DNA of 64,000 nucleotides from SZUA-36 sp963727635 (GCA_963727635.1 CAVSHP010000015.1:496001-560000); one strand, 5' to 3'. Positions 45,769-55,577 are shown, counted from the stretch's first letter. Numbers and translations are program-made. Notes: generated from the sequence alone by a model not told the origin.

Positions 45769-47352
45769 ATGAAAATATCAGGCAAAAGTCATAAAGAAAG
45801 TGGCGTAGGACTTATCGAGATTCTCATTGTGCTTGTTGTTCTTGTCATTGGCTGGGCAGCAATAGCTGCGCTTCAGGGTACACTGTTGTCGGGCACCAGT
45901 CTTTCCAAGGCCAGGAATGAAGCGTTGGAACTTGCGCGAGAAAAGACCGAGGAGATGAGAAATACTATTGAAAAAGGTCAGTATAATACTATGTTGGCAG
46001 ATACAGGAGGAATGTCAGCCGTCGAGACTGTTCAAGGCGTAAACGCAACATTTTCGCGTAGTTGGAGGTTAACAAATCAGGATGTCAATGGAGCGACCTC
46101 AGATAATTTGACGAAGCTTGAAGTGATAGTGAGTTGGACGGACAATCAAGTTAAAGCAGAAGATTCACAAGTGGTGTTGAACAGCATAATAGCATTTAGT
46201 GACGCCTCTAGATTGGCCTCCCTGGAGACAGGTGGGCTTGTTGATGGTGGTATTGGTTCACCAGTCCCGAATTCCGCATCTGCATCAGAAGGCCCGGGAA
46301 CGGTAACAGGGACTCCGGTTCTGGATGTGGATGCAGGTAATCCAAACGACAATATTTATACCGGGGTTGACAACAATGGAAATTTGGTTGTTTATCAGGG
46401 CGCAGCGAATGGAGGCATTTTTGACAATGGACTGACTGTTTATGGCGGAAAAATACTCAAATTTTCGGGTTTGGTTTACTACACACTTGAAAACGATAGT
46501 ATTGAACCGCTCGTGAAAGCCACGTCTCCGGCATTTTGCGCTACTTTTCCACAATCAAATGCCAACTGCTCGCTTCCACCCAACGAGAATTCAATTGAGT
46601 GCTCTATGTACGTTTGCTATGCGGGTGGGGATTGTTCCAACGGAGGAGATGGTTGTTCTGCTTTGACATCTGCGCAGATGGCAGCGTTACCAACGAACCT
46701 GAATGGTGGTTGGTACGGTAAGATTGGCGATTTTTTCCCAGATTTGGGTAATGCACAGAAGTTTCCCGCAATATGCACAGGTGACTACATTGATGCGGGT
46801 TTTGCGTCTGCACGATTGTTTTATACAAGAAGAGACAATCCGGGTTCAACTACGGGGTACGAAAGAGAAGGTATCAATACATCCTTTGTTTGTTATGACA
46901 CGTTGATCTCAGGAGAGAGTCCTACAGGATGCTCTAAGCTGATTGAATCTTTAACCGGTTACGGGATAGCAATTGATCCCAATCTGGATCAAATTCCGGA
47001 CACTGATATTATTCGGGACCTTGGTGTAGATGACGTCAACGTGGTGTTGCCAGCAACGACCAATGTTAATTATACTCACCCGTTTCCGAATTTTTGTGGT
47101 GGTTCCAGCTCAAGTTCAGGTTCCAGCTCAAGTTCAGGTTCCAGCTCAAGCTCAGGTGGGCCAGCATACACTCATAACTGCTCATGCCAGTTTAGTATTA
47201 ATGGTGGGAAAGAGGCATGGAAAGTGAGTGGTGCAAAGATTAGCGACGGGAAAAACCAACTTGGTTGTTGTACAGTGTCAGGCTGTCAAATTGCTATGCC
47301 TAATCCTTCAGATGGTGACACAGGAACCTATCAGTGCGCTTTAGTACCTTGA
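45769..47352 (+). CDS. Large PilV-like minor pilin with serine-rich linker and cysteine-rich C-terminal domain
   Basis: The 527-residue protein starts MKISGKSHKESG, then VGLIEILIVLVVLVIGWAAIAALQG with Glu5 in the mature form, as in prepilins. KARNEALELAREKTEEMR is the PilV-type helix. PilV proteins are usually 150-200 residues; this one adds about 330 residues. The addition includes a Cys-containing region (CATFPQSNANCSLPPNENSIECSMYVCYAGGDC), an SSSSSG linker at about 445-462, and a C-terminal Cys-rich module (HNCSCQFSINGGKEAWKVSG...GCCTVSGCQIAMP). It is the only unbroken gene of the cluster. It could be a tip adhesin; that is inference. Confidence 0.82.
   Translation: MKISGKSHKESGVGLIEILIVLVVLVIGWAAIAALQGTLLSGTSLSKARNEALELAREKTEEMRNTIEKGQYNTMLADTGGMSAVETVQGVNATFSRSWRLTNQDVNGATSDNLTKLEVIVSWTDNQVKAEDSQVVLNSIIAFSDASRLASLETGGLVDGGIGSPVPNSASASEGPGTVTGTPVLDVDAGNPNDNIYTGVDNNGNLVVYQGAANGGIFDNGLTVYGGKILKFSGLVYYTLENDSIEPLVKATSPAFCATFPQSNANCSLPPNENSIECSMYVCYAGGDCSNGGDGCSALTSAQMAALPTNLNGGWYGKIGDFFPDLGNAQKFPAICTGDYIDAGFASARLFYTRRDNPGSTTGYEREGINTSFVCYDTLISGESPTGCSKLIESLTGYGIAIDPNLDQIPDTDIIRDLGVDDVNVVLPATTNVNYTHPFPNFCGGSSSSSGSSSSSGSSSSSGGPAYTHNCSCQFSINGGKEAWKVSGAKISDGKNQLGCCTVSGCQIAMPNPSDGDTGTYQCALVP
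47101..47154 (+). repeat. Three 18-bp tandem repeats coding a serine linker
   Basis: GGTTCCAGCTCAAGTTCA at 47101-47118 and 47119-47136 are identical; 47137-47154 differs by one base. They encode (GSSSSS)3 between the body and the C-terminal module of the PilV-like protein. The copy number could vary between strains. Confidence 0.92.
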
Positions 47353-47376
47353 TAGACTGGTAGGCAGACTAAGGAC

Positions 47377-47411
47377 GAGCGCACCTGTTTTCTTCAGGTG
47401 CGCTCTTTTTC
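47377..47411 (+). terminator. Rho-independent terminator of the minor-pilin operon
   Basis: GAGCGCACCTG (47377-47387) pairs perfectly with CAGGTGCGCTC (47395-47405), 11 bp, followed by TTTTT. It lies 25 bp after the pilV-like stop. Confidence 0.93.
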
Positions 47412-47416
47412 CATAG

Positions 47417-48690
47417 GTGAATACGATCCTTAGTAGACCAGAATCAGCAACAACTCAGTGGATTTGTTTTACAGGCTTCGGCGTCTCCGTCGGTGTTTTT
47501 TTTACGCTGAAGTCGTTGGGATTGCTGCCGCTCCATGTCGCGGTGGGCTGTATGTCGCTGTTGGCACTGTGCGTTGGTTCACTGGATATGCTTTTTCTGA
47601 ACGTTCACAAACGGACAGATTCAGGGCTTGACTTTAACCGTCCACTAAAACTCAACCTGAAACGTGTATTCATCAAGCTGATGGGTCTGGCTATTACTAT
47701 TGAAACGGTCGCATTCGGCATACTGGGTATTGCCCGAATACCAGGGTACGTTTTATAACCATTTTTGGCAGTTGCTGGCAATATACTGGCCTTACCTGTT
47801 GGCCTGATAGTGCTTTATTTTTTCTATGTCGATGCCAGGATGCGTGAACCTGAAGACGCTTACTGGCAGGCCGGTTGTGTGCTTTTTGGTCGATGGCGTC
47901 AATGTGACAAGGCGGTATTCAGGCAATATGCGCTCGGTTGGTTGGTAAAAGCTTTTTTCTTTCCCCTGATGTTTACCTACCTGGTCAATGGATTTCACCA
48001 AGCTTGATGGCGTTTTCACCATCAAGTCTCAAGATGTAGTCGCACGTCTATGATTTTATATTTTTGCTGACCTTCAGCGTTGATGTTCTGTTCGCCGCCA
48101 TGGGATACCTGATGACACTGCGTTTATTTGGTGCGCACATACGGTCCACCGAGCCGACATTGTTGGGCTGGTCCGTAGCCATCGTCTGTTATCAGCCTGC
48201 TTGGTCGTATTTCTCATCCCACTACCTGATTTACGAGGATGCCTACGGTTGGGGTGCATGGTTATCCGGGTCAAACGGACTTTTGCTCACCTGGGCGGTC
48301 ATGATCTCCTTGCTAAACCTGATTTACGTCTGGTCAACGATTACCTTTGGTATCCGTTTTTCCAACCTGACCCACCGGGGAATCCTGACCAATGGTCCAT
48401 ACCGGTTTACAAAGCACCCCGCCTATATTGCCAAGAATCTGAGTTGGTGGTTGATTGCTGTACCCTTCCTGCCGGTGCATGGCTGGACCGAGGCCCTTAA
48501 GCAATGTGTCATGCTGCTGGGTTTAAACCTGATTTATTATCTCAGGGCCTGGACCGAGGAACGTCATCTTTCATGGGATAAAACCTACGTTTCCTACGCC
48601 CTATGGATGAATGAAAACGGCTTGTTCAGACACATTACAAAACTGGTTCCGCTGTTTAAATATAAGGATAAATACACAGTAACCCCGTAG
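47417..48690 (+). pseudogene. Isoprenylcysteine-methyltransferase-like multi-pass membrane protein, frame-broken
   Basis: Pieces give one membrane protein: FTGFGVSVGVFFTLKSLGLLPLHVAVGCMSLLALCVGSLDMLFLNVHKRTDSGLDFNRP, PEYQGTFYNHFWQLLAIYWPYLLA, LIVLYFFYVDARMREPEDAYWQAGCVLFGRWRQCDKAVFRQYALGWLVKAFFFPLMFTYLVNG, then an open 208-residue part ending NLTHRGILTNGPYRFTKHPAYIAKNLSWWL...RAWTEERHLSWDKTYVSYALWM. The GPYRFTKHPAYIAKN and EERHL motifs are those of ICMT-type membrane methyltransferases. At least three slips are needed (near 47740, 47808, 48010). Substrate unknown. Confidence 0.72.
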
Positions 48691-48842
48691 CCGGCTTGGT
48701 TTTCCCGGCTCATTAACCCACCACGGAATCATTGCGACCAGGGGCGCTGGGATCATCCGGTGAGCATTCTGATACTGCCTGTAGTCGCGTATACAAGGTA
48801 CAATCGTTTTCTTTGTAATCGCAGCAAGGCAAAAACAACCAT

Positions 48843-50259
48843 ATGACCATCCGAACCCGATTTGCCCCCAGTCCGACCGGCTTCCTGCACGTAGGCGGCG
48901 CCCGCACGGCCTTGTTCTGCTGGTTACAGGCACGTGCCAACAACGGCACTTTTATCCTTCGCATCGAAGACACCGACCTTGAACGCTCCACACCGGAATC
49001 GGTACAGGCGATCCTCGACGGCATGGAGTGGCTGGGGCTGGATTACGATGAAGGGCCCATCTACCAGACCGACAGGTTCGAGCGTTACGCCGAGGTGGTT
49101 GAGCAGTTGCTGGAAGAGGACAAGGCCTACCATTGTTATTGCAGCAAGGAGCGCCTGGAGAGCCTGCGCGAAGGGCAGATGAAAGAAGGTATCAAACCCC
49201 GCTATGACGGCAAATGCCGCCACCTCGATGCAGTACCCGAAGGCATCAAACCGGTGGTGCGTTTCCGCAATCCGCAAAGCGGTGACGTGGTTTTTGATGA
49301 CCTGGTGCGGGGCCGCATCAGCATTTCCAATAACGAACTGGATGACCTGGTTATCGCCCGCCCGGATGGTTCGCCAACCTATAATTTCACCGTGGTGGTC
49401 GATGATATGGATATGCATATCACGCTGGTCATCCGCGGTGATGACCACATCAACAATACACCGCGGCAGATCAATATTTACCGGGCGCTGGGCGCTGAAC
49501 CACCGGTATTTGCGCATGTGCCGATGATCCTGGGTGATGATGGTGCGCGTTTGTCCAAACGTCACGGTGCGGTGGGTGTGATGCAGTACCGTGATGACGG
49601 CTACCTGCCGCAGGCATTGTTGAATTACCTGGTCAGGCTGGGCTGGTCGCACGGCGACCAGGAAGTTTTCAGTATCGATGAAATGATCGCGCTGTTCGAC
49701 ATCAAGGACGTCAACCGCAAAGCCTCGGCCTTCAATACCGACAAACTGGACTGGCTGAACCAGCACTATATGAAAAACCTGCCGGCGGACGAGGTCGCAA
49801 AGCACCTGGCCTGGCATTTCGACGGACCAGGGCATCAGCTGCGGAAAACGGACCCTCACTCGCGGACATCGTGTCAGGTGCAGGCAGAACGGGTAAAAAC
49901 ACTGAAAGAAATGGCCGCGCAAAGCCGGATATTTTATGAAGGCTACGATGAACTCGACCCGGGTGCGGCGCAAAAAGCACCTGCGCCCGGTCGCCGCTGA
50001 GCCGCTGCGGTTGATGCATGGAAAACCTGCAGTCACTTGAAGACTGGACGCCCGTGCCATTGCACGCTGTGATAGACCTGTCGCCGCAGAACTTGAAGTG
50101 GGAATGGGCAAAGTCGCGCAACCATTACGGGTGGCATTGACCGGTGCCGGTATATCACCTTCGATCGACAAAACCCTGTGGCTGATGGGCAAGCAACGCA
50201 GCCTGCAAGGAATCGAAAAGGCATTGGAGTTTATCGAGGCGCGTATCGCCGCGCAGTGA
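48843..50259 (+). CDS. gltX: Glutamate-tRNA ligase, with several frame breaks
   Basis: GltX charges tRNA-Glu. From ATG 48843: MTIRTRFAPSPTGFLHVGGARTALFCWLQA (HIGH-type motif), HCYCSKERLESLRE, RPDGSPTYNFTVVVDDMDMHITLVIRGDDHINNTPRQ and GARLSKRHGAVGVMQY (KMSKS-type). A compensating pair of slips at about 49843 and 49873 hides ENGPSLADIVS. Further slips near 49970-50090 break the anticodon-binding part, whose pieces KKHLRPVAAEPLR, AAELEVGMGKVAQPLRVALTGAGISPSIDKTLWLMGKQRSLQGIEKALEFI end at TGA 50257. Repaired length is about 470 residues, as in other bacteria. Confidence 0.93.
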
Positions 50260-50278
50260 ACGGAAAGGGGAGCAGAAC

Positions 50279-51246
50279 ATGTCCAAAGTCGAACGTCTGT
50301 ACCACCTGCATAATATCCTCAGCCAGCGGCGCACACCGATCTCGCGGCAGGAACTGATGGAGCGCCTGGAATGTTCACAGGCCACGCTTTACCGCCTGGT
50401 TGCCGAACTGCGTGATTTCCTCGGCGCGCCGCTTGAGCAGGATGCCGAAAACCGCGGGTTCTATTACGACCGCAGTTACGACCAGCCATTTGAGTTACCC
50501 GGTATCTGGATCAGCCCGGCAGAGTTACAGGCGCTGCTGACCGCGCGCCAGGTGCTGGGCAATGTCCAGCCCGGACTGCTGGAAGGGGAACTGGAGTCAC
50601 TGCAGGGGCGTATTTCCTCCTGCTGCAGCAAAAAGGTGTTGATGCAGAGGAAAGCCAGTCACGTATCCATATCCAGTCGGTGGCCGGCAGGCCGGTGCCC
50701 GAATACCTGTTCCAGGACGTGATGGGTGCGCTGATCGGCCGTCAGCGCTTGCATATCTCCTACCACGGCAGACGCAAGGACGACATCAGTGAACGGGATA
50801 TCTCCCCACAACGGCTGACGCAATACCGCAACTCCTGGTACCTCGATGCCTGGTGCCACAAGGCTGAAGGCTTACGCAGTTTTGCGCTCGAGCGTATCAG
50901 GGACCAGAAACTGCTGGATCAGAAAGCCAGGGAAGTGCCGGCAGCTGAACTCGGCAAACACTTTGACAGCGCCTACGGTATCTTTTCAGGACCGGCCGAG
51001 AACACGGCCAAGCTGAGATTCACACCGGAAATGTCCCGCTGGATCGCAGAAGAGCAATGGCACCCGGATCAGAAGGGCGCCTGGGACGGGCAGGGTGCCT
51101 GGACACTGGAACTGCCATTCAGCAGTGCCCGCGAACTGGTCATGGATATCCTAAGGTACGGCCCCGAAGTTGAAGTCCTGTCACCGGATTTCCTGCGTGA
51201 CGCGGTCGCTGAATCCGCCCGCAAGGCCGCTGCAATCTACAACTGA
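50279..51246 (+). CDS. YafY-type HTH/WYL-domain transcriptional regulator, with one frame break
   Basis: The N-terminus MSKVERLYHLHNILSQRRTPISRQELMERLECSQATLYRLVAELRDFLGAPLEQD is a DeoR-like winged helix. A slip near 50625 leads into the WYL domain: QSVAGRPVPEYLFQDVMGALIGRQRLHISYHGRRKDD, then LTQYRNSWYLDAWCHKAEGLRSFALERI, and a C-terminal WCX region. Such regulators sense nucleic-acid-type ligands or stress in other systems; here the target is unknown. The gene starts 20 bp after gltX and is probably read with it. Confidence 0.85.
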
Positions 51247-51360
51247 TAAGCGATGCTGGTTTCGATGTCTTGGGTTAAAAATTAGGAAGTCAAGGGTCGG
51301 CCGTGAAGTTCAGCAATGTTATAAACACTCTGGAGGATTCACTACAGACCGTGCGCTCAA

Positions 51361-51598
51361 CAGGCCGGGTGGTTCTAACTGCCCAGCCTTATCCGGCCCT
51401 GCGGGCTACCTTCAGCCGGTATTCCGCCTGATCGGGACCGCGCTGGCGGTACATCCTCGGCAATTGCTCCCGGCATGGCTCTACCTCCCACATCCCTGTG
51501 GTCGTGTACCGTCAGCTCTCGATTTTCATCCATGAAAATCGTCCCTGGCGAAATCCCGTCTTCGGCGGATAAATGGGCAGTTAGAACCACCCGGCCTG
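51361..51598. repeat. 238-bp nested inverted-repeat element (MITE-like or structured RNA)
   Basis: The outer arms 51361-51385 and 51574-51598 are perfect 25-bp inverted copies (left arm begins CAGGCCGGGTGG). After a small bulge, TTATCCG (51389-51395) pairs with CGGATAA (51566-51572). Inside, GCTGGCGGTACA (about 51442-51453) pairs with TGTACCGTCAGC (about 51505-51516) with one G-U, and CGATTTTCAT (51520-51529) pairs with ATGAAAATCG (51532-51541). CCACA/TGTGG forms another small stem. No protein is supported inside. No clear target-site duplication was found. The rest of 51247-51811 shows no gene. Confidence 0.7.
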
Positions 51599-51813
51599 CT
51601 GAGCTCTTCAGCTGAAAGCTGTGCACCCCGGTTCAGAGATCCGGGACCGCTGGCCGGAGAGCACGGGCAGCAGGCGCCTGCCGGGTCCTTGCACCTTCGT
51701 CAGATTGTCTGTATCCGGGCCTTGCCATCCCTTTTGTCAACAAACCCTCTGAAATTCACAATTAATTCCACCAATTCCTCACCATTCGGTCGCTTGAAAC
51801 CTATATTCGTTGT

Positions 51814-51832
51814 CTTCTCATGAATTGAGAAG
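51814..51832. promoter_or_regulatory. 7-bp dyad upstream of the small membrane protein
   Basis: CTTCTCA (51814-51820) and TGAGAAG (51826-51832) are inverted around 5 bp, about 40 bp before the start codon at 51874. It could be an operator or a leader stem. Confidence 0.3.
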
Positions 51833-51873
51833 GGTTCATGTTTTCCTATGCTTCAAGAAACAGGAGAACAGCT

Positions 51874-52110
51874 ATGCAACCGGTAGTTTTAAAACAGCAG
51901 GATGTCAGTCAAATTCATTCACAGGCTTGCCGCGTGTTACCCGGTCATGGCACCGGTGTGCAGGCTGAGGCCGTCAATGATGAACTTTATGAAGATGAAA
52001 ACAATTTCTACTGGTTGGTAATTTCAGTGCTGGGAAACGTCATCGGCGGAACGTTTTTGCTCTCCGTTCTTTTTCTGTTGCCACACATCATGTCAAAACT
52101 GATTGATTGA
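51874..52110 (+). CDS. Small single-pass membrane protein of unknown function
   Basis: AGGAG (51862-51866) sits 7 nt before ATG 51874. The 78-residue product is hydrophilic and acidic at first (MQPVVLKQQDVSQIHSQACRVL...QAEAVNDELYEDENN), then has one transmembrane helix (FYWLVISVLGNVIGGTFLLSVLFLLPHIM) and a short tail SKLID. No family is recognised. It is convergent with the CMD-family gene. Confidence 0.6.
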   Translation: MQPVVLKQQDVSQIHSQACRVLPGHGTGVQAEAVNDELYEDENNFYWLVISVLGNVIGGTFLLSVLFLLPHIMSKLID

Positions 52111-52166
52111 TACCACGGGGGAGCGTCCGCGGCCAGGCTAACCTCTCCTGCCTGTCCGCGGCTTTT

Positions 52167-52757
52167 TCAAACGTGCTTGCCGCCAGTCCAGCCACCACTG
52201 GCCAATACCCGTTCGCCCATTTCCCGCGGTGCGTCTTCAAGGTCGGTGGCCATCGAGTCATTCCAGCGGTTGAGAAACCCATAAAGACAGACGGCGCCAA
52301 GGATCTGGACGACTTGCTCCTCCGACCAGTGCTGACGTAAGCGTGTAAACAGTTTCGCATCGACCGCGTTGGGTACCGAACCGGCAGCCAGTGCAAAATC
52401 AAGCGCCGCACGCTCGGCCTCGGAATACAGCGGGCTCGATTGGTAATCCCAGATCGCATCCAGTTTTTCCTGGGAAACATGATGAATCTTCGCAGCGACC
52501 AGTGAATGGGCTTCACAGTACTGGCAGCCGGCGGCGCGGCTTGAGAAATGTGCGATCAGACGCATCAGGCCCAGGTCGACAGCGCCTTCCGGGTCCATGA
52601 CAGCCTTGGTCAGTTCACCGAAACCCTTGACCATTTTGGGCCGCCGCTGCATGGTCAGCAGGCTGTTTGGAACAAAACCGAGGATTTTTTCGAAAATCTC
52701 AAAATCATCCCTTAACTCAGGGGTGGTTTCTGCCGGCAACGGTTTCATATGCGCCAT
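52167..52757 (-). CDS. Carboxymuconolactone-decarboxylase/AhpD-like protein
   Basis: The 196-residue protein has the AhpD-like fold motif SSRAAGCQYCEAHSLVAAKIH, with the redox CxxC pair and the downstream His, as in peroxidase-type CMD proteins. PNSLLTMQRRPKMVKGF at the N-terminus and SEEQVVQILGAVCLYGFLNRWNDSMATDLED at the C-terminus are typical. It may act as a thiol-dependent peroxide reductase. It lies 38 bp after the aminotransferase on the same strand, so they are likely co-transcribed. Confidence 0.88.
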   Translation of the reverse strand: MAHMKPLPAETTPELRDDFEIFEKILGFVPNSLLTMQRRPKMVKGFGELTKAVMDPEGAVDLGLMRLIAHFSSRAAGCQYCEAHSLVAAKIHHVSQEKLDAIWDYQSSPLYSEAERAALDFALAAGSVPNAVDAKLFTRLRQHWSEEQVVQILGAVCLYGFLNRWNDSMATDLEDAPREMGERVLASGGWTGGKHV

Positions 52758-52795
52758 GCTGTTGCCCGTCCCGGTGTAGCGCCGTTCAGACCGTG

Positions 52796-54303
52796 TTATG
52801 CCGCTTCGCTTGCGGTATCGACCATCTTGACCGGACCGTTGACGATCGCGTCACGGGTACACTTGACAATCAGCTCCACGCCTTCGCTGGTGATGTCGAA
52901 TGACGGGGTAAAGCGCAGTGCATTAATGCCACCGTGGATTACGTTGATACCGTGTTTACGCATGTACTCTTCGGTTGAGTTGGCACCAAAATTCTTGAAA
53001 TGAATGGAATCCAGTTCCGCGCTGACAAGCAGTCCGGTGCCTTGTACCTTGGTGATACGCCCGCCGAGTTCCTTTTGCAGTTCTGTCAGTTTGTCGAAAA
53101 GCTCCCGGCCCCTGTCGCGGATGTTCTGACGCAATTCCGGTGTGATGTCGTTCAATATCGCAACGGCGACATCCAGGGCGCGCGGATTGGTGGTCATGGT
53201 ATTGCCATAAACACCGGTGCGATAAAGATCGGCTACCTCGGGGCTCAACGCGAGCACCGAAAGCGGGTATTGTCCGCCATTGAGAGCCTTGGAATAGGTC
53301 TCCATATCCGGCACTTCGAGGTTTTCGAAACCCGGGTAATCACAGATCGACAGTACGCCGTGCGCACGCAGGCCCGCCTGGATCGAGTCGACCAGCAGCA
53401 GGGTACCATGGGCCTTTGTCAGGGCCCTGGCGCGGGCGTAAAACTCGGGCGTAATCGCCTGGCCGGGATTGCCTTCGCCCATGACGGGTTCCATGAAGAA
53501 CGCTTCAATGAATAACTGGTGTTTTTCGGCGTATTCAAAAATCTGTTCGAGCTGGCTGATATTGTTGGGTTCAACCGTCAGCAGGTTGTCGTAATCACGG
53601 AAACTGGCCAGGTATTTGCAGCAGGACTTGCGCGTGGAGTCTGAAAACCTTGCTGGCCGGTCGGTGCGTCCGTGAAAAGAGCCTTTCAAGCTCAGGATCC
53701 GCACGGGCTTGCTGGCGTGTTTGCCACCCGGGTCGGTCATGATCCGGGTATTGATATCGGCGATGCGTGCCGCCAGTGTGACCGCTTCCGAACCGCTGTT
53801 CAGACAGAAGAAGCGTTCAAATGGGCAATCTCCCCGGGACTGTCCAATTTCCTTGCGGAGTGCGTCGATCAGGCGTTTCTGGCTGAATGACGGTGTCATG
53901 ACATTGGCCATGATGTGCGGCTTGTTCATGGCTTTGAGCGCACTTTCGGGCGCGTGTCCAAAACCGAGCATACCGTAACCACCGCATTCAAAAAGCACCG
54001 CGCCGCGCGAAGATACGACCCAGGGCCCACGGCCTGCCAGCGCCACGTAGGGGTTGATCGCATCGACCGGGTAAAAATTGACAAAACCGTCCTGGACCCG
54101 GCGGCCAGTTCATTCTCCGGCAGGGCCATCAGTTCCGGCATTTCTTCTTTCAAGGCAAGAAAATCAGTATAGGCAGCATCCACCGCCTCACCGAGCCGTT
54201 CATCCAGTTGTGCAAATCTCAGTACGGTTTCATCATCCAGACCGTGGGTTTGAATTGGTCCGCCATGGGCGCGCATTGCATTGAGCTTTTCCAGCATTTT
54301 CAT
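52796..54303 (-). CDS. Class III PLP-dependent aminotransferase, with one frame break
   Basis: The N-terminal frame (MKMLEKLNAMRAHGGPIQTHGLDDETVLRFAQLDERLGEAVDAAYTDFLALKEEMPELMALPENELAAG) breaks near 54108 by one missing base and resumes DGFVNFYPVDAINPYVALAGRGPWVVSSRGAVLFECGGYGMLGFGH. Class III features follow: FCLNSGSEAVTLAARIA, LKGSFHGRT, LLLVDSIQAGLRAHG (PLP-binding Asp), ETYSKALNGGQYPLSVLAL (likely PLP lysine) and TMTTNPRALDVA. About 502 residues when repaired. The long N-terminal helical extension and the FECGGYG motif are unlike ArgD or BioA, so the substrate is unknown. Confidence 0.85.
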
Positions 54304-54446
54304 TGAATGATTTCCTTGAATTTGGGGTCTGTCACTTGATCCTTACAAGAATATCACACACCCCGTATGGGCCGTAACCCCCTGCACCGTCGAGCTGTTG
54401 GGGCAGCCTTGGTGGTTACAGAAAAATATTCCATTTATACATATGG

Positions 54447-55550
54447 TTACGATAATTTCGCATGCCGTTTGAGTGCCCACTCAACGTGCTCACGCACCAT
54501 CGCGGAAGGGTGTTGCGAACGGTTCTCAAGCGCCTCGATGACCTCAGCAGATGTCGGCGCATTTCCAAGCGCCACGGCAATATTACGTAGCCAGCATTCA
54601 AAACCGATACGGCGTATTGCACTGCCCTCGGTGCGCCGCAGGAATTGTTCTTCGTCCCACCCGAACAAGGTGATCAGTTGCGCTGCGTCGAGTCCGTGAC
54701 GGGGTGCGAAATCGGCTTCCAGGGTGGGCCGGGCAAAGCGGTTCCAGGGACACACCAGCTGGCAGTCGTCACAACCATAAATACGGTTACCCATCAGCGC
54801 GCGAAATTCTTCCGGGATGCTGCCGCGGAGTTCAATGGTCAGGTACGAGATGCAACGTCTCGCGTCCACCGTGAACGGGGCAACAATGGCCCGTGTCGGG
54901 CAGATGTCGATACAACGGGTACAGGCCCCGCAATGCTCGGTTGCGGGCGTGTCCGCCGGCAATGGCAGGTCGGTATATATCTCACCGAGAAAGAACCAGC
55001 TGCCGGCCTTCTGGTTGATCAGGTTGGTGTGTTTGCCGATCCAGCCGAGACCGGCTTTTTCGGCCAGGGCTTTTTCAAGCACCGGTGCTGAATCCACGAA
55101 CACGCGGTAACCGAACGGCCCGGCGTGCCTTTCAATCCGCTGTGCAAGCTTTTGCAGGCGTTTACGCATCAGTTTGTGATAATCGCGACCCAATGCGTAG
55201 CGGGACACAACAGCCATTGAAGGATCTTTGAGCAGTTCTTCAATATCCGTTGTTGTTTCTGGCAGGTAGTCCATCCTCGCGGAAATGACCCGCAGCGTCC
55301 CGGGTTCGAGCTCCTGTGGCCGGCTGCGGCGAGTGCCGTGGCGCTGCATGTAATGCATCTCGCCATGAAAGTCCTGCGACAGCCAGTTGTTGAGGTGGAC
55401 CTCGTGTTCTGCGAGTTCGAGATCACTGTAACCCACTTGTTGGAAACCCAGCTCCCGGCCCCACGCGCGGATGTGTTTGGCCAGCTCGCCCATGTCGGTT
55501 GCAAGCGCCTGTGCCTTGCCGTTATTTTCAGGATGAATGGGGAGCTTCAT
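54447..55550 (-). CDS. queG: Epoxyqueuosine reductase
   Basis: QueG performs the last step of queuosine synthesis, using cobalamin and two [4Fe-4S] clusters. ATG 55550 (MKLPIHPENNGKAQALATDMGELAKHIRAWG) is preferred over upstream in-frame codons because it is close to the family length (367 residues). Motifs: YALGRDYHKLMRKRL, AEKAGLGWIGKHTNLI, and the cluster ligands CGACTRCIDICPTRAI and CDDCQLVCPWNRFARP. A C-terminal HEAT-like repeat (GSAIRRIGFECWLRNIAVALGNA) follows. It is divergent from nnrDE, the normal gammaproteobacterial arrangement. Confidence 0.95.
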   Translation of the reverse strand: MKLPIHPENNGKAQALATDMGELAKHIRAWGRELGFQQVGYSDLELAEHEVHLNNWLSQDFHGEMHYMQRHGTRRSRPQELEPGTLRVISARMDYLPETTTDIEELLKDPSMAVVSRYALGRDYHKLMRKRLQKLAQRIERHAGPFGYRVFVDSAPVLEKALAEKAGLGWIGKHTNLINQKAGSWFFLGEIYTDLPLPADTPATEHCGACTRCIDICPTRAIVAPFTVDARRCISYLTIELRGSIPEEFRALMGNRIYGCDDCQLVCPWNRFARPTLEADFAPRHGLDAAQLITLFGWDEEQFLRRTEGSAIRRIGFECWLRNIAVALGNAPTSAEVIEALENRSQHPSAMVREHVEWALKRHAKLS

Positions 55551-55577
55551 TGGTGGATTCGCCGTTATAATAGAGCC

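Noticed and set aside
47101..47154. CRISPR-like repeats
   Set aside because: The 18-bp units are contiguous, without spacers, and encode a serine linker inside a gene.
48924..50192. 422-codon minus-strand open frame opposite gltX
   Set aside because: gltX is unmistakable on the plus strand; the reverse frame is His/Gln/Val-rich shadow sequence.
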